From positions 1-64,000 of the forward strand of contig WHVA01000403.1 of assembly GCA_015179125.1 (NCBI GenBank): DNA of 64,000 bases, in the 5' to 3' direction. The stretch is from Gautieria morchelliformis. Its lineage: Eukaryota; Basidiomycota; Agaricomycetes; Gomphales; Gomphaceae. The position numbers were made by a program, and so were the translations under genes. This document shows, in pieces, positions 21,019-32,335 of this stretch (position 1 is the stretch's first letter; each line of letters starts with the position of its first letter). The notes under the pieces were generated by a model. That model was not told where the DNA came from and did not search any database. It was given only the letters and a program-made list of their open reading frames with translations.

Positions 21019-24000
21019 ACGAGACAAACCAACAGCTAAAAAACTTGAGGATCAGACAGCAGAACGTGAACAAATCCTTAATGGCAACGGCGGAAATGCT
21101 AGCTAAGTGCCCACCTGACCGATATGACATTCTCGCCGTCCAAGAACCATACATTGACTTCTTGGGAACTCTAGAGCCACACCAAATTGGTATTCAGTCT
21201 ATCCAAAAACACACTACCAGGACAAAGAAAAGAGGACGAGATCAATGATCCTAGTGAGCAAGAGAATAGCCACAAGCGCGTGGGGGGCCGAGGATGCAGG
21301 ATCACCGGACGTCACGGCAATAAAACTCAAAACATGCATGGGTAACGTACTAATCGTAAACATATACGCTGACTGCGCACAGTCTGATAGTATAAGAGCC
21401 ACGAGACGATACATGCAGAGGAAAGCGACACAAGAGGAGACACAGGGACAGGAAACAGAAGAGGTAATCTGGCTAGGAGACTTCAACAGGCACCACCCGA
21501 CGTGGGACGAGCTCCGAAACTCTCACCTCTTCACCAGAGCCAACTTGGACGAAGCACAAATCCTGTTGGACGCGGTCTCGGAGTACGGGCTGCACATGGC
21601 TCTACCCAAGGGCGTCCCCACTCTCAAAGCGATGGCCACAGGAAATCACACCTGGACAGATAACGTCTTCATCTCATCTCTATTAATAGAAAGCCTCACC
21701 AGTTGCATAACAGTACCGGAGGACCGACCACCAAAGAGCGATCATTTCCCTATCGACACCACAATCGACGTGATGGTCAAGGCTAGCATACAGAGCCAGA
21801 GACCCAATTATAGGCAAGTAGACTGGAAAAAGTACAATGAGAAGCTCGACGCAAGACTACGAAGCGAAATAGGAACACCAATACCACTCACTAAGCAACA
21901 GTTTCATCACTACCTATGCGCACTGACGACAGCCATAATAGACATGACAGACGAATTGGTGCCGAAAAGCAAACAATCACCCTACATGAAGCGGTGGTGG
22001 TCCCTGCAGCTGACCCAGATCAGAGCGGAAACACGACGGCTGGGCAGGAGGTCATACGCGAAGAGGGACAGCCCAGAAGACCCGATACACGGTAAGTACA
22101 AGAGCGCCAGGAACCGATACGCAGGAGCCATAGAGAAATCAAAGAAGCAGCATTGGAGAGACTTCCTAGACAAAATAGACCAAAAGACGATCTGGACAGC
22201 ACACAAGTATGCATCGCAGGAAGCCAACGACGGGGGCCGAGTGAAAGTACCAGCACTGTCAGAAGTAAGGGCAAACGGCACAAGGGCAACGGCGGAGACA
22301 AATGAGCAGAAAGCACACATGCTCTTCAACACATTCTTCCCAGAACCCAACGCCGACGCAGAGCCCATACCGCCAGACTATGAGTACCCCCCACCAGCAT
22401 TTGAGTACCAGCCGATAACTGATGAGCAAATACGCAGAGCGGTAGATACTCTCAACCCGTTCAAAGCCCCAGGAGCGAACGGCATACCGAACGAGCTCAT
22501 CAAACAGTGTATCGACGTTCTGATACCATACATAGGCCCCCTATTCCGCGCCACCTTCGAGCTCCAGACGTTCCCGGCAGAATGGAGAGACTCCACCACG
22601 AAGGTCCTCCGCAAACCAGGAAAAGCCGACTACACCATTCCCGGGGCATACAGGCCAATCGCACTGCTAGACACAATAGGAAAGGTATTGTCAGCATGCG
22701 TGGCGGAGGACCTAGTTAAAATGGCCAAGAAGCATCACCTGCTACCTGACAACCATTTTGGATGCAGGCCCGGACGAGCGACGACCGACGCAATCCACTA
22801 CGTGGTTGGCGAAGCGAAGGACGCGTGGAGGAAGGGCAAAGTGCTAGGGGTACTATACCTGGATATCAAGGGAGCCTTCCCGAGCATCATCCTAAACAGG
22901 CTGACCCACAATATGCGCAGAAGGGGGGTACCGAGGGAATACACAGAATGGATAGACAGGAAGGTCCGAGGCAGACTCACCACGGTGTGCTTCGACGATT
23001 ACGCCTCAGCAACCAGACCAATAGAAAGGGGCATGGACCAGGGATGCCCCCTATCCGCGATTGCATATCAATTTTACAACGGAGACCTGATAGACATCGC
23101 GAGAAGGGACAAAGGGGAAGGCAGCGTAGGCTTTGTTGACGACACGACCTTCATCACAGAAGGGGTGGACCTGAAGGACGCCTTCGCCAAATTGTCAGAC
23201 ATAATGACCAGAACGGACGGGGCGTACAGCTGGGCCAAGAAGCATCAATGCCAATTCGCAATAGAAAAATTCGGATTAATGGGACTCACCAGACGCAGAT
23301 TAAGAGACCCACAAAAACCGAGCAAGATGAGACCAGTAGAGAGGCCGTCAATAACGTTAGGCGGGCACGTGATAAAGCCGACGACAACGCACAAGCTCCT
23401 AGGGGTAATAGTGGATCAGGAACTCAGGTTCAAAGATCACATGAACTACACACTAAAAAAGGGAGAGGCCTATATAAGCCAATACAGGAGACTTGCGAAG
23501 CCAACAGGGGGCGTTGCAGCTAAGCACATGAGAGCGTACTATCTAGCGGTCGCAGTACCGAGAATGCTATACGTGGCTGACCTGTTTCTCATACCAGCGA
23601 CTAAGAAGCACAAGGGGACCAAAGGACACATCAACAAATTGGCGCGAATACAGCGCCAAGTGGCGCTGGACATAACGGGAGCCCTCAGATCGACAGCCAC
23701 CGACACACTGGACGCGCACGCGAACTTACTCCCCTTTCCACTGCTAGTAGCCAAGCATGTACACAGAGCTGCAGTGAGACTAGCGTGTCTACCTCTAGAC
23801 CACCCACTTGCAAAGAAGGTCAGCAGGGCGGCAAAGAGGTATGTGAAACGTCACCGGTCGCCGCTACACGAAATCATGCACGTCTTCAACCTCATCCCGG
23901 ACAAAATGGAGAAAATACACACTGTCGTACACGGGCCCAAGTGGACCCCAGCATTTGGCGCACGGATACCACAGACGAAGGAGCGCGATAGCAGAGCACG

Positions 24001-24968
24001 ACACAGAGAGAGCGGAGGTAACAGTATACTCCGACGGGTCAAATATAGAGGGCGGCGTAGGGGCAGCGGCGGTCTTATACAAGAACGGAGTGGAGATAAG
24101 ATCCGCGAGGCTATACATGGGGCCAGACACCGAACACACAGTGTTCGAGGCGGAGCTAGCCGGAGCGGCTATAGGAGCGAAGATGATGACACAGGAAAGG
24201 TGCGAGAGGTACACAATGGTCATAGACAACCAAGCGGCGATCCAAACAACTAGAAGGGAGAGAGCGATCCCCGGGCAATATCTAGTTAATGCGCTACACG
24301 CGCAGGTCCAAAAGGTCGTCCAGCGGCAGAAAGAAGCGAAGGTTGTCATGAGATGGGTACCGGGACACAAAGGGGTGGAAGGGAACGAGAGGGCGGATGA
24401 GGAAGCGAAGAAGGCGGCGAAGGGAGCAAACAGCAGGGATCGAGACATACCGATCGAGTGCAGGGGAATGCTCCCGATAAGCAGAGCCGCCGAGATCCAA
24501 AGAAACAACACCGAGTTGAAGCTAGAGGCACGAAGGATGTTTGCTAAGTCACCCAGAGCCCGTTTCGCGCATGAGATTGACCCCACGATGCCATCTGCAG
24601 CGTTCGCAAAGATTACCAAAAACATGCCGCGCAAACATGCGAGCCTGCTCGTACAACTCAGAACGGGACATGTCGCTCTGAACGGACACCTCCACAAAAT
24701 AGGAAAGAAGGACTCCCCTACCTGCCCAGCGTGCAAGAACGCGAACGAGACTGTCCACCACTACTTATTCCGATGCCCCGCATACCACGAACAGAGGAAA
24801 GCGCTGAGGAAAAAACTTGGGCGAGGGGCGGACTCGGTCAGAACTCTACTGGGGGGACATAAAGCCTTGGGGCACTTGTTCAGGTACATACATGACACGG
24901 GACGATTCAAGGAGCAGTACGGGAACACTTTGCTCCCAGCGAAAGAGACGAGAGGTCGAAGGGAGTGA
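21015..24968 (+). pseudogene. LINE ORF2 (endonuclease, RT, RNase H), two frameshifts
   Basis: Polyprotein that would nick target DNA and copy element RNA into it. The endonuclease starts with LRIRQQNVNKS and DILAVQEPYID. A 1-nt loss near 21168 breaks the frame, and the domain resumes in another frame at YSVYPKTHY. The reverse transcriptase has motif A LDIKGAFPS (Asp at 22862), GMDQGCPLS, and the catalytic box FVDD (23132–23143) rather than the common YADD. A second shift near 23983 precedes RNase H, with TVYSDGSN, FEAELAG, DNQAAIQ and PGHKGVEGNERADEEA. A CPAC...HHYLFRC knuckle lies near 24720–24780. Apart from the shifts, no other lesion is visible. Confidence 0.9.
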
Positions 24969-25369
24969 GCGAGGGAGAAGAAGGGACATGAAGAGCGCGA
25001 GAGAACACACACCTCGCCCACACAGGCACGGACACGCTCAGGGCCCTGCCCAACGAGCACAAGCAGAGAAAGAGGTCTAAAGGCGAGAAGGAACACGAGC
25101 GAAGGAACTTGTATACACCGTCTTACATAGGGTGATGCCCCAAAAGACGTTAAATTGGATGAAAAAAAAAAAAAAAAAAAAAAAAAGTGTCACGGGCTAT
25201 TTCGCTATGACTGTAGATAGGGCGAGCTCCGTTCAGGCATCCCTGTTATCTTCTGAACATTTATTGGTTCATCCTCTTTGCCAAACAGCATACCTATTCA
25301 CACAAGTTATTTGGGCATTCACTGTGTTCACTAATACACGATATTAATGCCTAAAAACCAATCTTGACA

Positions 25370-26186
25370 AACTCTTCCATCTATTATCTCTTTTGGAGTT
25401 GAGTATTTCTGAGACTTCAAACTTGGGCTCACCATCAATAATGACTGGAGGTGGAGGAAGTTGCACTCAGTTCGGAATGGTGTTGGGCGAGGCTGGTTTG
25501 AGCATGGATATGTGGAATACTGGGTGGACTGAACGCATGTGATCTGGGAGTCAAAGGGTGAAGGAGTGAGTACCTGCTTGGGAAATGATCTCAAAAGGAC
25601 ATAAAAACTTCTTGGTGAGCTTTTTTGTGGGTCAAGTTGTATTCAAGTACTGTGCCTTGACAAAGGCAAGGGATCCCACTTGGAAATCAGGGGCTGGTTT
25701 GCATCAAACATTGGCTGAGGTTTGGTAAGGATTCTGGGCCTTGAGGATAGCTCAGCAAAGTTCTTGATGAAGCTCATCCAGGTCAACCACAATGTCTCGA
25801 CCTCCTGCTGAGGCAAGGTCACACTTGGGGTGAACAGCAAGGTTTGGGTGCTAACCCTTGTTAGCGAAGAACAGGGAGATGCCAGTAGTTGCACTGGGTG
25901 CATAATTGTAGGGGAATTCAGCGAGGGGAAGGAGCGAGGCCCAATTGGACTGTTGGCAGTTGCACTAGATTCTGAGGTACTGTTCCAAGGTTTGGTTAGC
26001 ACACTTGGTTTGACCATCACCCTCGGGATGGTATCCCAAGGTGAAATGCAACCGCATGTCCAGGGCCTTCCCTAGGGAATGCCAGAAGTGAGAGACAAAC
26101 TTGGAGACCCTGTCCAAGGTGACATGTGAGGGGACTCCATGCTTGGAGAAGACATGAAGGTCCAGTATATGCCTCCACTCAAGCAT
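25370..26186 (-). pseudogene. Ty3/gypsy integrase and chromodomain start
   Basis: Minus-strand remnant of chromovirus Pol. Integrase catalytic-core pieces are clear at 25965–26186 (FSKHGVPSHVTLDRVSKFVS, LGYHPEGDGQTKCANQTLEQY). A frameshifted C-terminal integrase region follows, then KFEVSEILNSKRDNRWKS, the beginning of a chromodomain, at about 25375–25430. The host element is old and CpG-depleted. It ends abruptly at about 26190. Confidence 0.85.
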
Positions 26187-26199
26187 TAGGAAAGGACAG

Positions 26200-27126
26200 A
26201 TGCAATCCAGCTATCCTGCTTTCGGCACAATGAATCACTGGTGGCAACAGCAGACTTCCTCAATCCTACCTGAACCGCACGCTGACCTTAAATTTCGCCC
26301 TGCGCCTACGCAGTCGTCTGGGATACACGGTGAGCGTACGCATCGCATCCTCTCATGAACCAACCGCAAAAGTACGCGTCGCTTACCTGTCGAGAGCGCA
26401 TACGCTGATGTCGGCGCCGAACCAGATGGGCGGAAGGCATTCTCAAGTCATAATTGAGGTTCAGGACCAGGGAGTACATGTTGACAGTCATGGGAACAGT
26501 GACTTTAACCAAGGGTTTGACAAATCCCAGGGTTCCATCCCTAACTAGCCTTCAAACAACCCAAGTCACGACGATGACCACGGACGTAACATGTCTCCCC
26601 GACCATGTCCGCTGCCGTGGAGCCGGTCAACGACCCCGCGCCGCGCAGTACAGTGCCCAACTTGAAGACACTACCACCGAGGCGTACCCACACTCTCCGC
26701 CGCCGACCGCAATCAACCATGCCTACCCCAGATCTCGTCCTTACAGAAGAGCGTATTAGCAAATACGTGCCGCTAAAAAGTGAACCATGTAGCACCACAG
26801 GGGGGGCATGTGGCCCGACACTGGTTTAACCTGCCATGCCATGCCACGCCCTGAAGGAGTGATCGAGAATAACAAGATGGTCATGTCGGACGCAGCGATT
26901 ATCAACACGTCGCTTCTGCAGCCAGAGAACCAAACAATACATTTACGAGGCCCGAAAGCCTCGCCCGGCACATGAAGAAATGCGTACTATCTGAAGCGTA
27001 CAGTGAATCACCACTGGCAGGCCCCGCTACCAGTGTCGCAGTTAGCCTGCAAGTTGGTTCAATCCAAGATGCGGCTGGGGCAGTGCAACAATCCGGGCCC
27101 ATTCGGGGGCGGGTTGAGGCGGCAGT
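26200..27126. other. CpG-rich stretch without a recognised gene
   Basis: Composition changes sharply from the CpG-poor gypsy remnant. Short open frames on both strands show no domain. A proline- and arginine-rich frame at 26605–26829 (plus) has no family resemblance. Possibly 5' sequence of the truncated LINE relative that follows, but this is unproven. Confidence 0.35.
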
Positions 27127-27360
27127 GTGGAGAACTCACCGTGCACAGAGTTCATAGCAGTGTACATGGACTACTTATTCGACTGCAGGGCTCACGAGCA
27201 CGCGAGAATAGCCCTGAGAAGGAAACTGGGTCGCAGGTCAAAGTCACTGCGAGACCTGCTAGGCAGCCAGAAAGCTATGCTGGCGACGCTGGCGACGCTG
27301 GCGTATGTAGCGGCCACCAAGAGGCTGCAATCACTATTCGGTGATGTAACCCCTCTTCCT
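27127..27360 (+). pseudogene. LINE 3' fragment (ORF2 C-terminus)
   Basis: The frame reads YLFDCRAHEHARIALRRKLG, then SLRDLLGSQKAM. It aligns with the C-terminal knuckle region of the nearby LINE (YLFRCPAYHEQRKALRKKLG, then VRTLLGGHKAL). It is a diverged, 5'-truncated relative. A short tandem CTGGCGACG run expands the end. Confidence 0.7.
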
Positions 27361-27507
27361 CCTACACGGAGCAGATCATAGGAGATGCCATAGACAGACT
27401 GAGCGTACATGGCAATACGACAAGTAACACCGGCCACAACGGCCCCATGCACACCATATGACTACCCCACACCCACGCCCATAAAACTCAACTCTTACGA
27501 CCAGGAC

Positions 27508-27999
27508 TCGCGCACCAGCATTCGGTATAAGTAGTCTACATTCACATGTATATTCTCCAGTTTAATTATCATACATCCATCTTGTGCAAACTTGACCTCG
27601 CTGTGACCATCGTCTTGAGCCTTCTCCTGTAGATTTCTATCTTCGACCAGAAGAGTACTTAGGCATCACTGGTGAGTTCTCATACTTCATCTTTGTTACC
27701 CTAGCCTTCGAGTTATTTTCTGTGCTGTCAGCGAAGGGCTCCGAAGGAGTGCCTTCGCCGGCGAAAGGATTGTCACTACTTAGACAACCTTTCCGTGACA
27801 CCTTGCACGTTACATCGTCAAGTGCCACGGGCTATTTCGCTATGACTGTAGATCAGGGTGAATTCCTTTTGAGTAACCCTCTTACTTCTTAACCCTTACC
27901 TCTTCGGTACTGTTCGCTGGGTGATTCGCTAGATCGCACACACTATTCGGGCATTCACCACTAACATGCGATATTAACGCCCAAAATCCAATCTTGACA
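27508..27999 (+). repeat. LTR family B, copy 3 (5' truncated)
   Basis: Collinear with family B from the TATAAGTAG box (27517) to the end AATCCAATCTTGACA at 27999. Everything upstream of the promoter box is missing, so this copy starts where transcription of an LTR would begin or shortly before. Confidence 0.8.
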
Positions 28000-28630
28000 G
28001 ATCTATGTTCTTTATTATTTTAAGAGGACACCTAAAGGTAAATTAATGCTTTCACATATGTTACTTTGTATTTTTTTAGGGATACATTAGCATGCAGAAC
28101 CACCTTTGTCTGACAGACCGGCAAGAGAGCCACCCTGCCATGTATGGCACCAGTGTTCTCAAATCCTCTCAAATCCATTTTTGAAACAGGTCAATCACAG
28201 TTAAAACTGATTTGGGGGCATTATCAGGCTTTCTTGAAAAAGTCACATCTTCCTTCAAATCCCCATCAAAAGTTGACCAGATTCAAAGGCTTACACAGGT
28301 GTCATAAGTTAGTGGCATGGCCTTGGACCAGGCCTGTAGAATGTAATGGCAGTATGGAATCAATTTAGTGAGTACTTCAGTTTCCAGATTCTTTCTGCAG
28401 GCACAAAGGGAGTCCATGAAGGTGCCAGCCAAAATCCAAATCCAAATCATGCACAAATCCCAAATCACCTCCTGGAGGTGACTTGAGGATTTGGATGGAT
28501 TTGTCGTCCAAATCCATTTCTCAAATCCCCGTCAAATCCCCTCCAAATCCTCTACTGTGATCAGCCCTAATGGCGGCAGCGATGCCGGATTCAGTACCGC
28601 AGTAGTTGACAAAACAGAAGGAAGAGGTAG
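28000..28630. repeat. CAAATCC heptamer cluster
   Basis: CpG-poor non-coding DNA. The heptamer CAAATCC occurs about ten times between 28160 and 28560, with the complementary GGATTTGG run near 28478–28500 able to pair with it. Such clusters occur near ends of some DNA transposons. No terminal repeat or target duplication was found. Confidence 0.45.
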
Positions 28631-28638
28631 GTTAAAAG

Positions 28639-29078
28639 TAGTGTTTTCCCGGGCCCGGCTTAGGCTGCGACAAAGCCGGAGCCGAGCCCTTACAGGCCGA
28701 GCCGAGCCGGGCCGTAGCCGTCTCCAGGCCGTCCCAAAAAGCCCGGCTCAGGATTTGACAAGCCTGGGCCGAGCCGTGATGCCGCGGTTCTTGAGCGCCT
28801 AGATGGTATGGGTGAAGCCGCCCTAGGTGGCTCAACGGCACCCAGGCACAGCGCGCCGGCATCACGCGTGGGAAACTTAGATAAGGCGCTTAAAGTTCAC
28901 ATGAGGGACGAAAAGGGTGTTTTTCACCGCTCCAGCGAGCCGGGGCCAAAGCCGAGCCGAGCCGGAGCCGGGCCTGAGCCGTAAAAAAAAGCCCGGCCTG
29001 GGTTTTGTGAAGCCCGAGCCGTCTCAGGCCGAGCCGTGACCGGGGCTTTTGAGCCCAAGCCGGGCCGGGAAAACACTA
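28639..29078. mobile_element. hAT-like MITE, 440 bp
   Basis: Terminal inverted repeats TAGTGTTTTCCCGG at the left and CCGGGAAAACACTA at the right, flanked by an exact 8-bp duplication GTTAAAAG (28631–28638 and 29079–29086). An 8-bp duplication and T/CAGTG-type ends are hallmarks of the hAT superfamily. Both subterminal regions are packed with GAGCC/GGCTC pentamers, giving a very GC-rich element. No transposase is encoded. Confidence 0.85.
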
Positions 29079-29339
29079 GTTAAAAGAGACTTGGGATTAG
29101 AACTGAGGATCTCGTCAAAAGAGAGAAGTAGAACGTTGACGGCCACAGAATACGTACCACCTCAATGCTATGGTGTCAGCCTCTCGATCACTGTGACAAA
29201 CAGTCACGCGGCCGCGCGAGTGTGTGGTTCGTCACGTAGACTCACAACACCAGCTGCCAGCCATGGACTGCGGAGGCTTTTCAGGTGCAATGTTGGATTG
29301 GAAATGTGCGTCTTACACTTCGTAGATCAGTGACACACC

Positions 29340-31093
29340 CAACGCCACCCAACGTGCAGGTCCCAATCGCGCGCGCGGATCAGACATCCCACTGGATGTT
29401 TATCAAGAAATTTTCGCGTGGTTAAGGCCCGCTGCAGATCCTGACACCGATAGAGAGGTTTTCAACACGACTCTGGCTCGTCTGGCGCTCGTTTGCCGAT
29501 ACTTTGCTTATTACGCCACCCATGAAATGTGGCGCTGCCCAGAATTTCATGGCGGGAACTATCACTGGCAAACGTCCCGGATGCCAGCAGAGGCTTGGTG
29601 TACGGGAGTCGAGACACAGCTCCAGCCAGTGAAAAGGCTGCGCACCCACGTTAGAGAGTGTGAATTACGAGCTTGGGTACAGTTCATCAGCTTTGACTAT
29701 GCTGCAGCCAATCTCATGATTGGCTCGGAGACAGTTGGATCTTCACAAGTTCACAACGCAGATCATCCCCATGCTGTCGCGGCTCGACAACCTTGCAGTA
29801 CTCACATTGGATGGTGTACACATGACTCGTGCGGTGCTGCAATCTATCAGGAGACTCAAAACATTGGAAACATTGAACATATTCCCCATTTTTAGGGGTG
29901 AGGGTAGATCCCGAGAGGCTCAGACACATGAACCCATGTTTGAGCTGCAGGAAACACCCTTTCCCGCTTTACGGCGACTCGCGCTTCGCTTTCTGGACTA
30001 TAGGATGGATAGCGTGCTTCAGGACGCATTGCCTATCCTTGCCGGTGCACCATGACTGCGTACCATGTTCGTTAAAGATGGCAACTGGCTCCATCGGTTG
30101 CTCCCTCTTATCAACTCACAGCTTGTCTCACTCTGCGGTGACTTCACATTCGTAGCCCCGGGGGCCTTTCTCCGATTCATCAAAGGACATGCCGCTCTCC
30201 AGAACCTTACTATATGTTTTTTTGATGTTTCAGCTCAACGCTCCTACCTAGGCATTGACCTTGATCCGGCTGACTTGCCTGATCTCCGCTCATTTGGTGG
30301 TCCTGTCGCCCTGGCCTCCAAGGTCATTGCCAACCGTCCAGTTGCAAAGCTCGCATCCCCAGGTTGTGTGCTATGGGATTCAGAACCTGTTACCTTCTCA
30401 CCCTTGATCGAGGACCTTTTTACGACTACAGCCGGCCCTCCTGGTGTATGGTACAGGATGGTCCTGAAGAGTGGAGAGGCATGAGACCCATAGGCGGCAT
30501 ATCTCACCTTTTTGTGCGTGTCAGTGATGCGAGTGAAGGGACCTTGTCACAAATCGGTCTATGTTTTCCGAACCTTGTTTACCTGCAAATTGAGGTACCA
30601 GTGCGTCTTACATACAGCTGTCAATACGTCGTTTGGCTGAGCCTGCCATTCCCAGAGCATGACCGAGACTGGGAACGTCCTCTCACATGAACCATTCTGG
30701 GACGTTGCACAAGCCCTACCCCGTTTCAAGACATTGAAAACACTGGCGCTACACTGTAAACCTTTACATTATCCCCCATGGTGGATCTCGCCGGGAGAGC
30801 AGCACCATTTTGTGCACGATATTTATCAGGGGTGCTGTCCAACGCTGAAGCAAGTCGTATTTGGCCCGCTCATGGTGTGGCACCTGCGTGCGCTCTCGAC
30901 GAGAGCTGGGGAGTGTCATTGTGAGCTGGAACTGCTCTCACTGGAGCGGATTCGTGGGTTGGTGCAGATGCGGATGTCAGACCCGGAACAACAGGTGTGT
31001 GACTGGCAAGGCAGGCTCGCACGTCTGTTGCGAGAGGGACCATCCGGATTATCTGAAGTGGAAATTGGGAGAATCATCAAGCCTGAGGCCTGA
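29340..31093 (+). pseudogene. F-box/LRR-like protein gene, copy 1, broken
   Basis: Basidiomycete F-box family, presumed adaptors of SCF ubiquitin ligases. An F-box reads from about 29375 as IPLDVYQEIFAWLRPAAD, then LALVCRYFAYYA. Leucine-rich segments follow, for example RLDNLAVLTLDGV (29780), LRRLALRFLDY (29965) and KTLKTLALHC (30735), ending at 31093. It is disrupted. The frame shifts between AANLM and TTQIIPML near 29715, a TGA at about 30055 stands where copy 2 has a serine codon, and the frame changes again near 30480 and 30660. The segment from 29284 to about 31290 is duplicated at 44.76–48.2 kb. Confidence 0.75.
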
Positions 31094-31293
31094 TCCATCA
31101 CCGTTGTTCTTGGCATTGAGGGAAATAGAATTTAGCGTGCGTATGTTTGAGAGTCAGCACCGTCTTGTTTGCATGTACACTTGTTTTTCGGTGTCGTACT
31201 TGAGCAATTGATGCAACTCCACCTTTTGGGCATTTTTGAAGGCTGCGAGTCTGATTCTGCGGGCAGTTCGTGGCCAAACTTTTGTCTCTTCGA

Positions 31294-31712
31294 ACGCTGG
31301 CGGACTCAAGCCAGGAATAAGAAAGAACTTGAATTGAAACTTGTAGGAGTTGGATCTATGAATAAGACAGGGAACTGCCGACACGGCAACGGTACTACTG
31401 TAGTAATAGGGCTTAAGGGATTTTAACTTTTGCTCTTGCAAACCTCTGCGAAGTTGTCTCATAACGCGTTCAGCCCAAGGCCTAGTTCGCGCAACCGCAG
31501 CCAAGTACGTACACTTTCCCATTGCTTAGATGTGGGATGGGCCAGGTCAACTGTCCTTAGTCTCTTGCATACTCTATTGGGACCAAGCTTACTGTCGTAA
31601 CAAGTATAATATCGTGTATATCGTGTATGTACCTAAACATAAATTGTGTGCGCATTATGGCCAACCGAGTCATAAGTCCATTTCATGCCACATTGCTCAT
31701 GAAGCTCAACAC
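31294..31712. other. No recognisable gene
   Basis: About 420 bp between the F-box pseudogene and the 3' end of the secreted-protein gene. Open frames are short and lack domain features. Probably intergenic and 3' untranslated sequence. Confidence 0.5.
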
Positions 31713-32335
31713 CTAGGTGTGAATCGTGAACGCTGGGCTAACGTCGCCTGAATCTCCGAACACTATCATAGACAATGAGCTTTCGTTGATCATTAGGCAG
31801 ACGTATATCCGAGGCTTACAAACGATTTCCCAATCATTTCTGGAAGTAACATTGGTTGGCACCACGATTTCGTGACTTCCGTCTAAGAGAGAGAAACCTT
31901 CCGCGAGAGTGAGCGCTATAGCCATAGAGGCCCAGGTTGTCAACTGACCAGCGATGATATGACAGTACCGGCACTTACGGATCCAATCACTGGAAACAGC
32001 GGTTTTCAGCACTATTGAAGCAACGTTTGAAATGGACTTGGGGGGATTAGACGCGTCCCTTGGAATCATGGTTAAAATCTACTTGTTCAACGACGAAAAC
32101 TCAATTCACCAAGTAACCTAATGACAGGCCGTGAATGAAGGCGACCGGATATCTGAAGTGTAATAGGTAGACATACGTTGTGATGCTGTCCAGCAAACCA
32201 AACCGTCGCGGCATTGGGAACGAGGATTGGCGGTGAAAATACGTCGCGCAACTGAAGCGTAGGAGCCGCTACGACCGTAGTGAAGATACAGGCCATTGCA
32301 GAGACAAGGATGCTGAGAGTGATTGTAGAGTACAT
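31713..32335 (-). CDS. Small secreted KRE9/KNH1-like protein
   Basis: Secreted or cell-surface protein of the KRE9/KNH-like family, which has been linked to cell-wall glucan biology. Hand-built exons on the minus strand are 32335–32177, 32117–32110, 32058–31979, 31915–31820 and 31762–31713, total 393 nt (130 residues plus stop), with the frame continuous. A signal peptide covers about residues 1–22 (LSILVSAMACIFTTVVAA). Then come VFSPPILVPNAATVW and the family hallmark HNVTWDASNPP, and the C-terminal block VLFGDSGDVSPAFTI. The second exon is only 8 nt, yet it supplies the VTW codons of the hallmark. Most full-length relatives carry a Ser/Thr-rich tail and GPI signal, absent here. Confidence 0.8.

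Larger units (their letters stand above)
19098..25184 (+). mobile_element. Tad-like non-LTR retrotransposon (LINE), full length
   Basis: Two-ORF LINE of about 6.1 kb with a poly(A) tail (25162–25186), flanked by a 13-bp target duplication AAGTGTCACGGGC (19085–19097 and 25185–25197). ORF1 has zinc knuckles. ORF2 encodes an apurinic-type endonuclease, reverse transcriptase, RNase H and a C-terminal CCHC-type knuckle, the layout of the fungal Tad1 clade. High CpG content and an intact tail indicate a young insertion, but ORF2 carries two frameshifts. Confidence 0.9.
18239..25369 (+). mobile_element. Solo LTR, family B, copy 2, split by a LINE
   Basis: Begins TGTCATGAC at 18239 and ends CTTGACA at 25369, with the 5-bp duplication AACTC on both sides (18234–18238 and 25370–25374). 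Without the LINE inside (19098–25184) it is about 1.03 kb. A TATAAGTAG box is present near 18793. It lies in the chromodomain of an older gypsy element. Confidence 0.9.

Noticed and set aside
28160-28560. CAAATCC cluster as a MITE
   Set aside because: No terminal inverted repeats or target duplication could be fixed; kept only as a repeat cluster.
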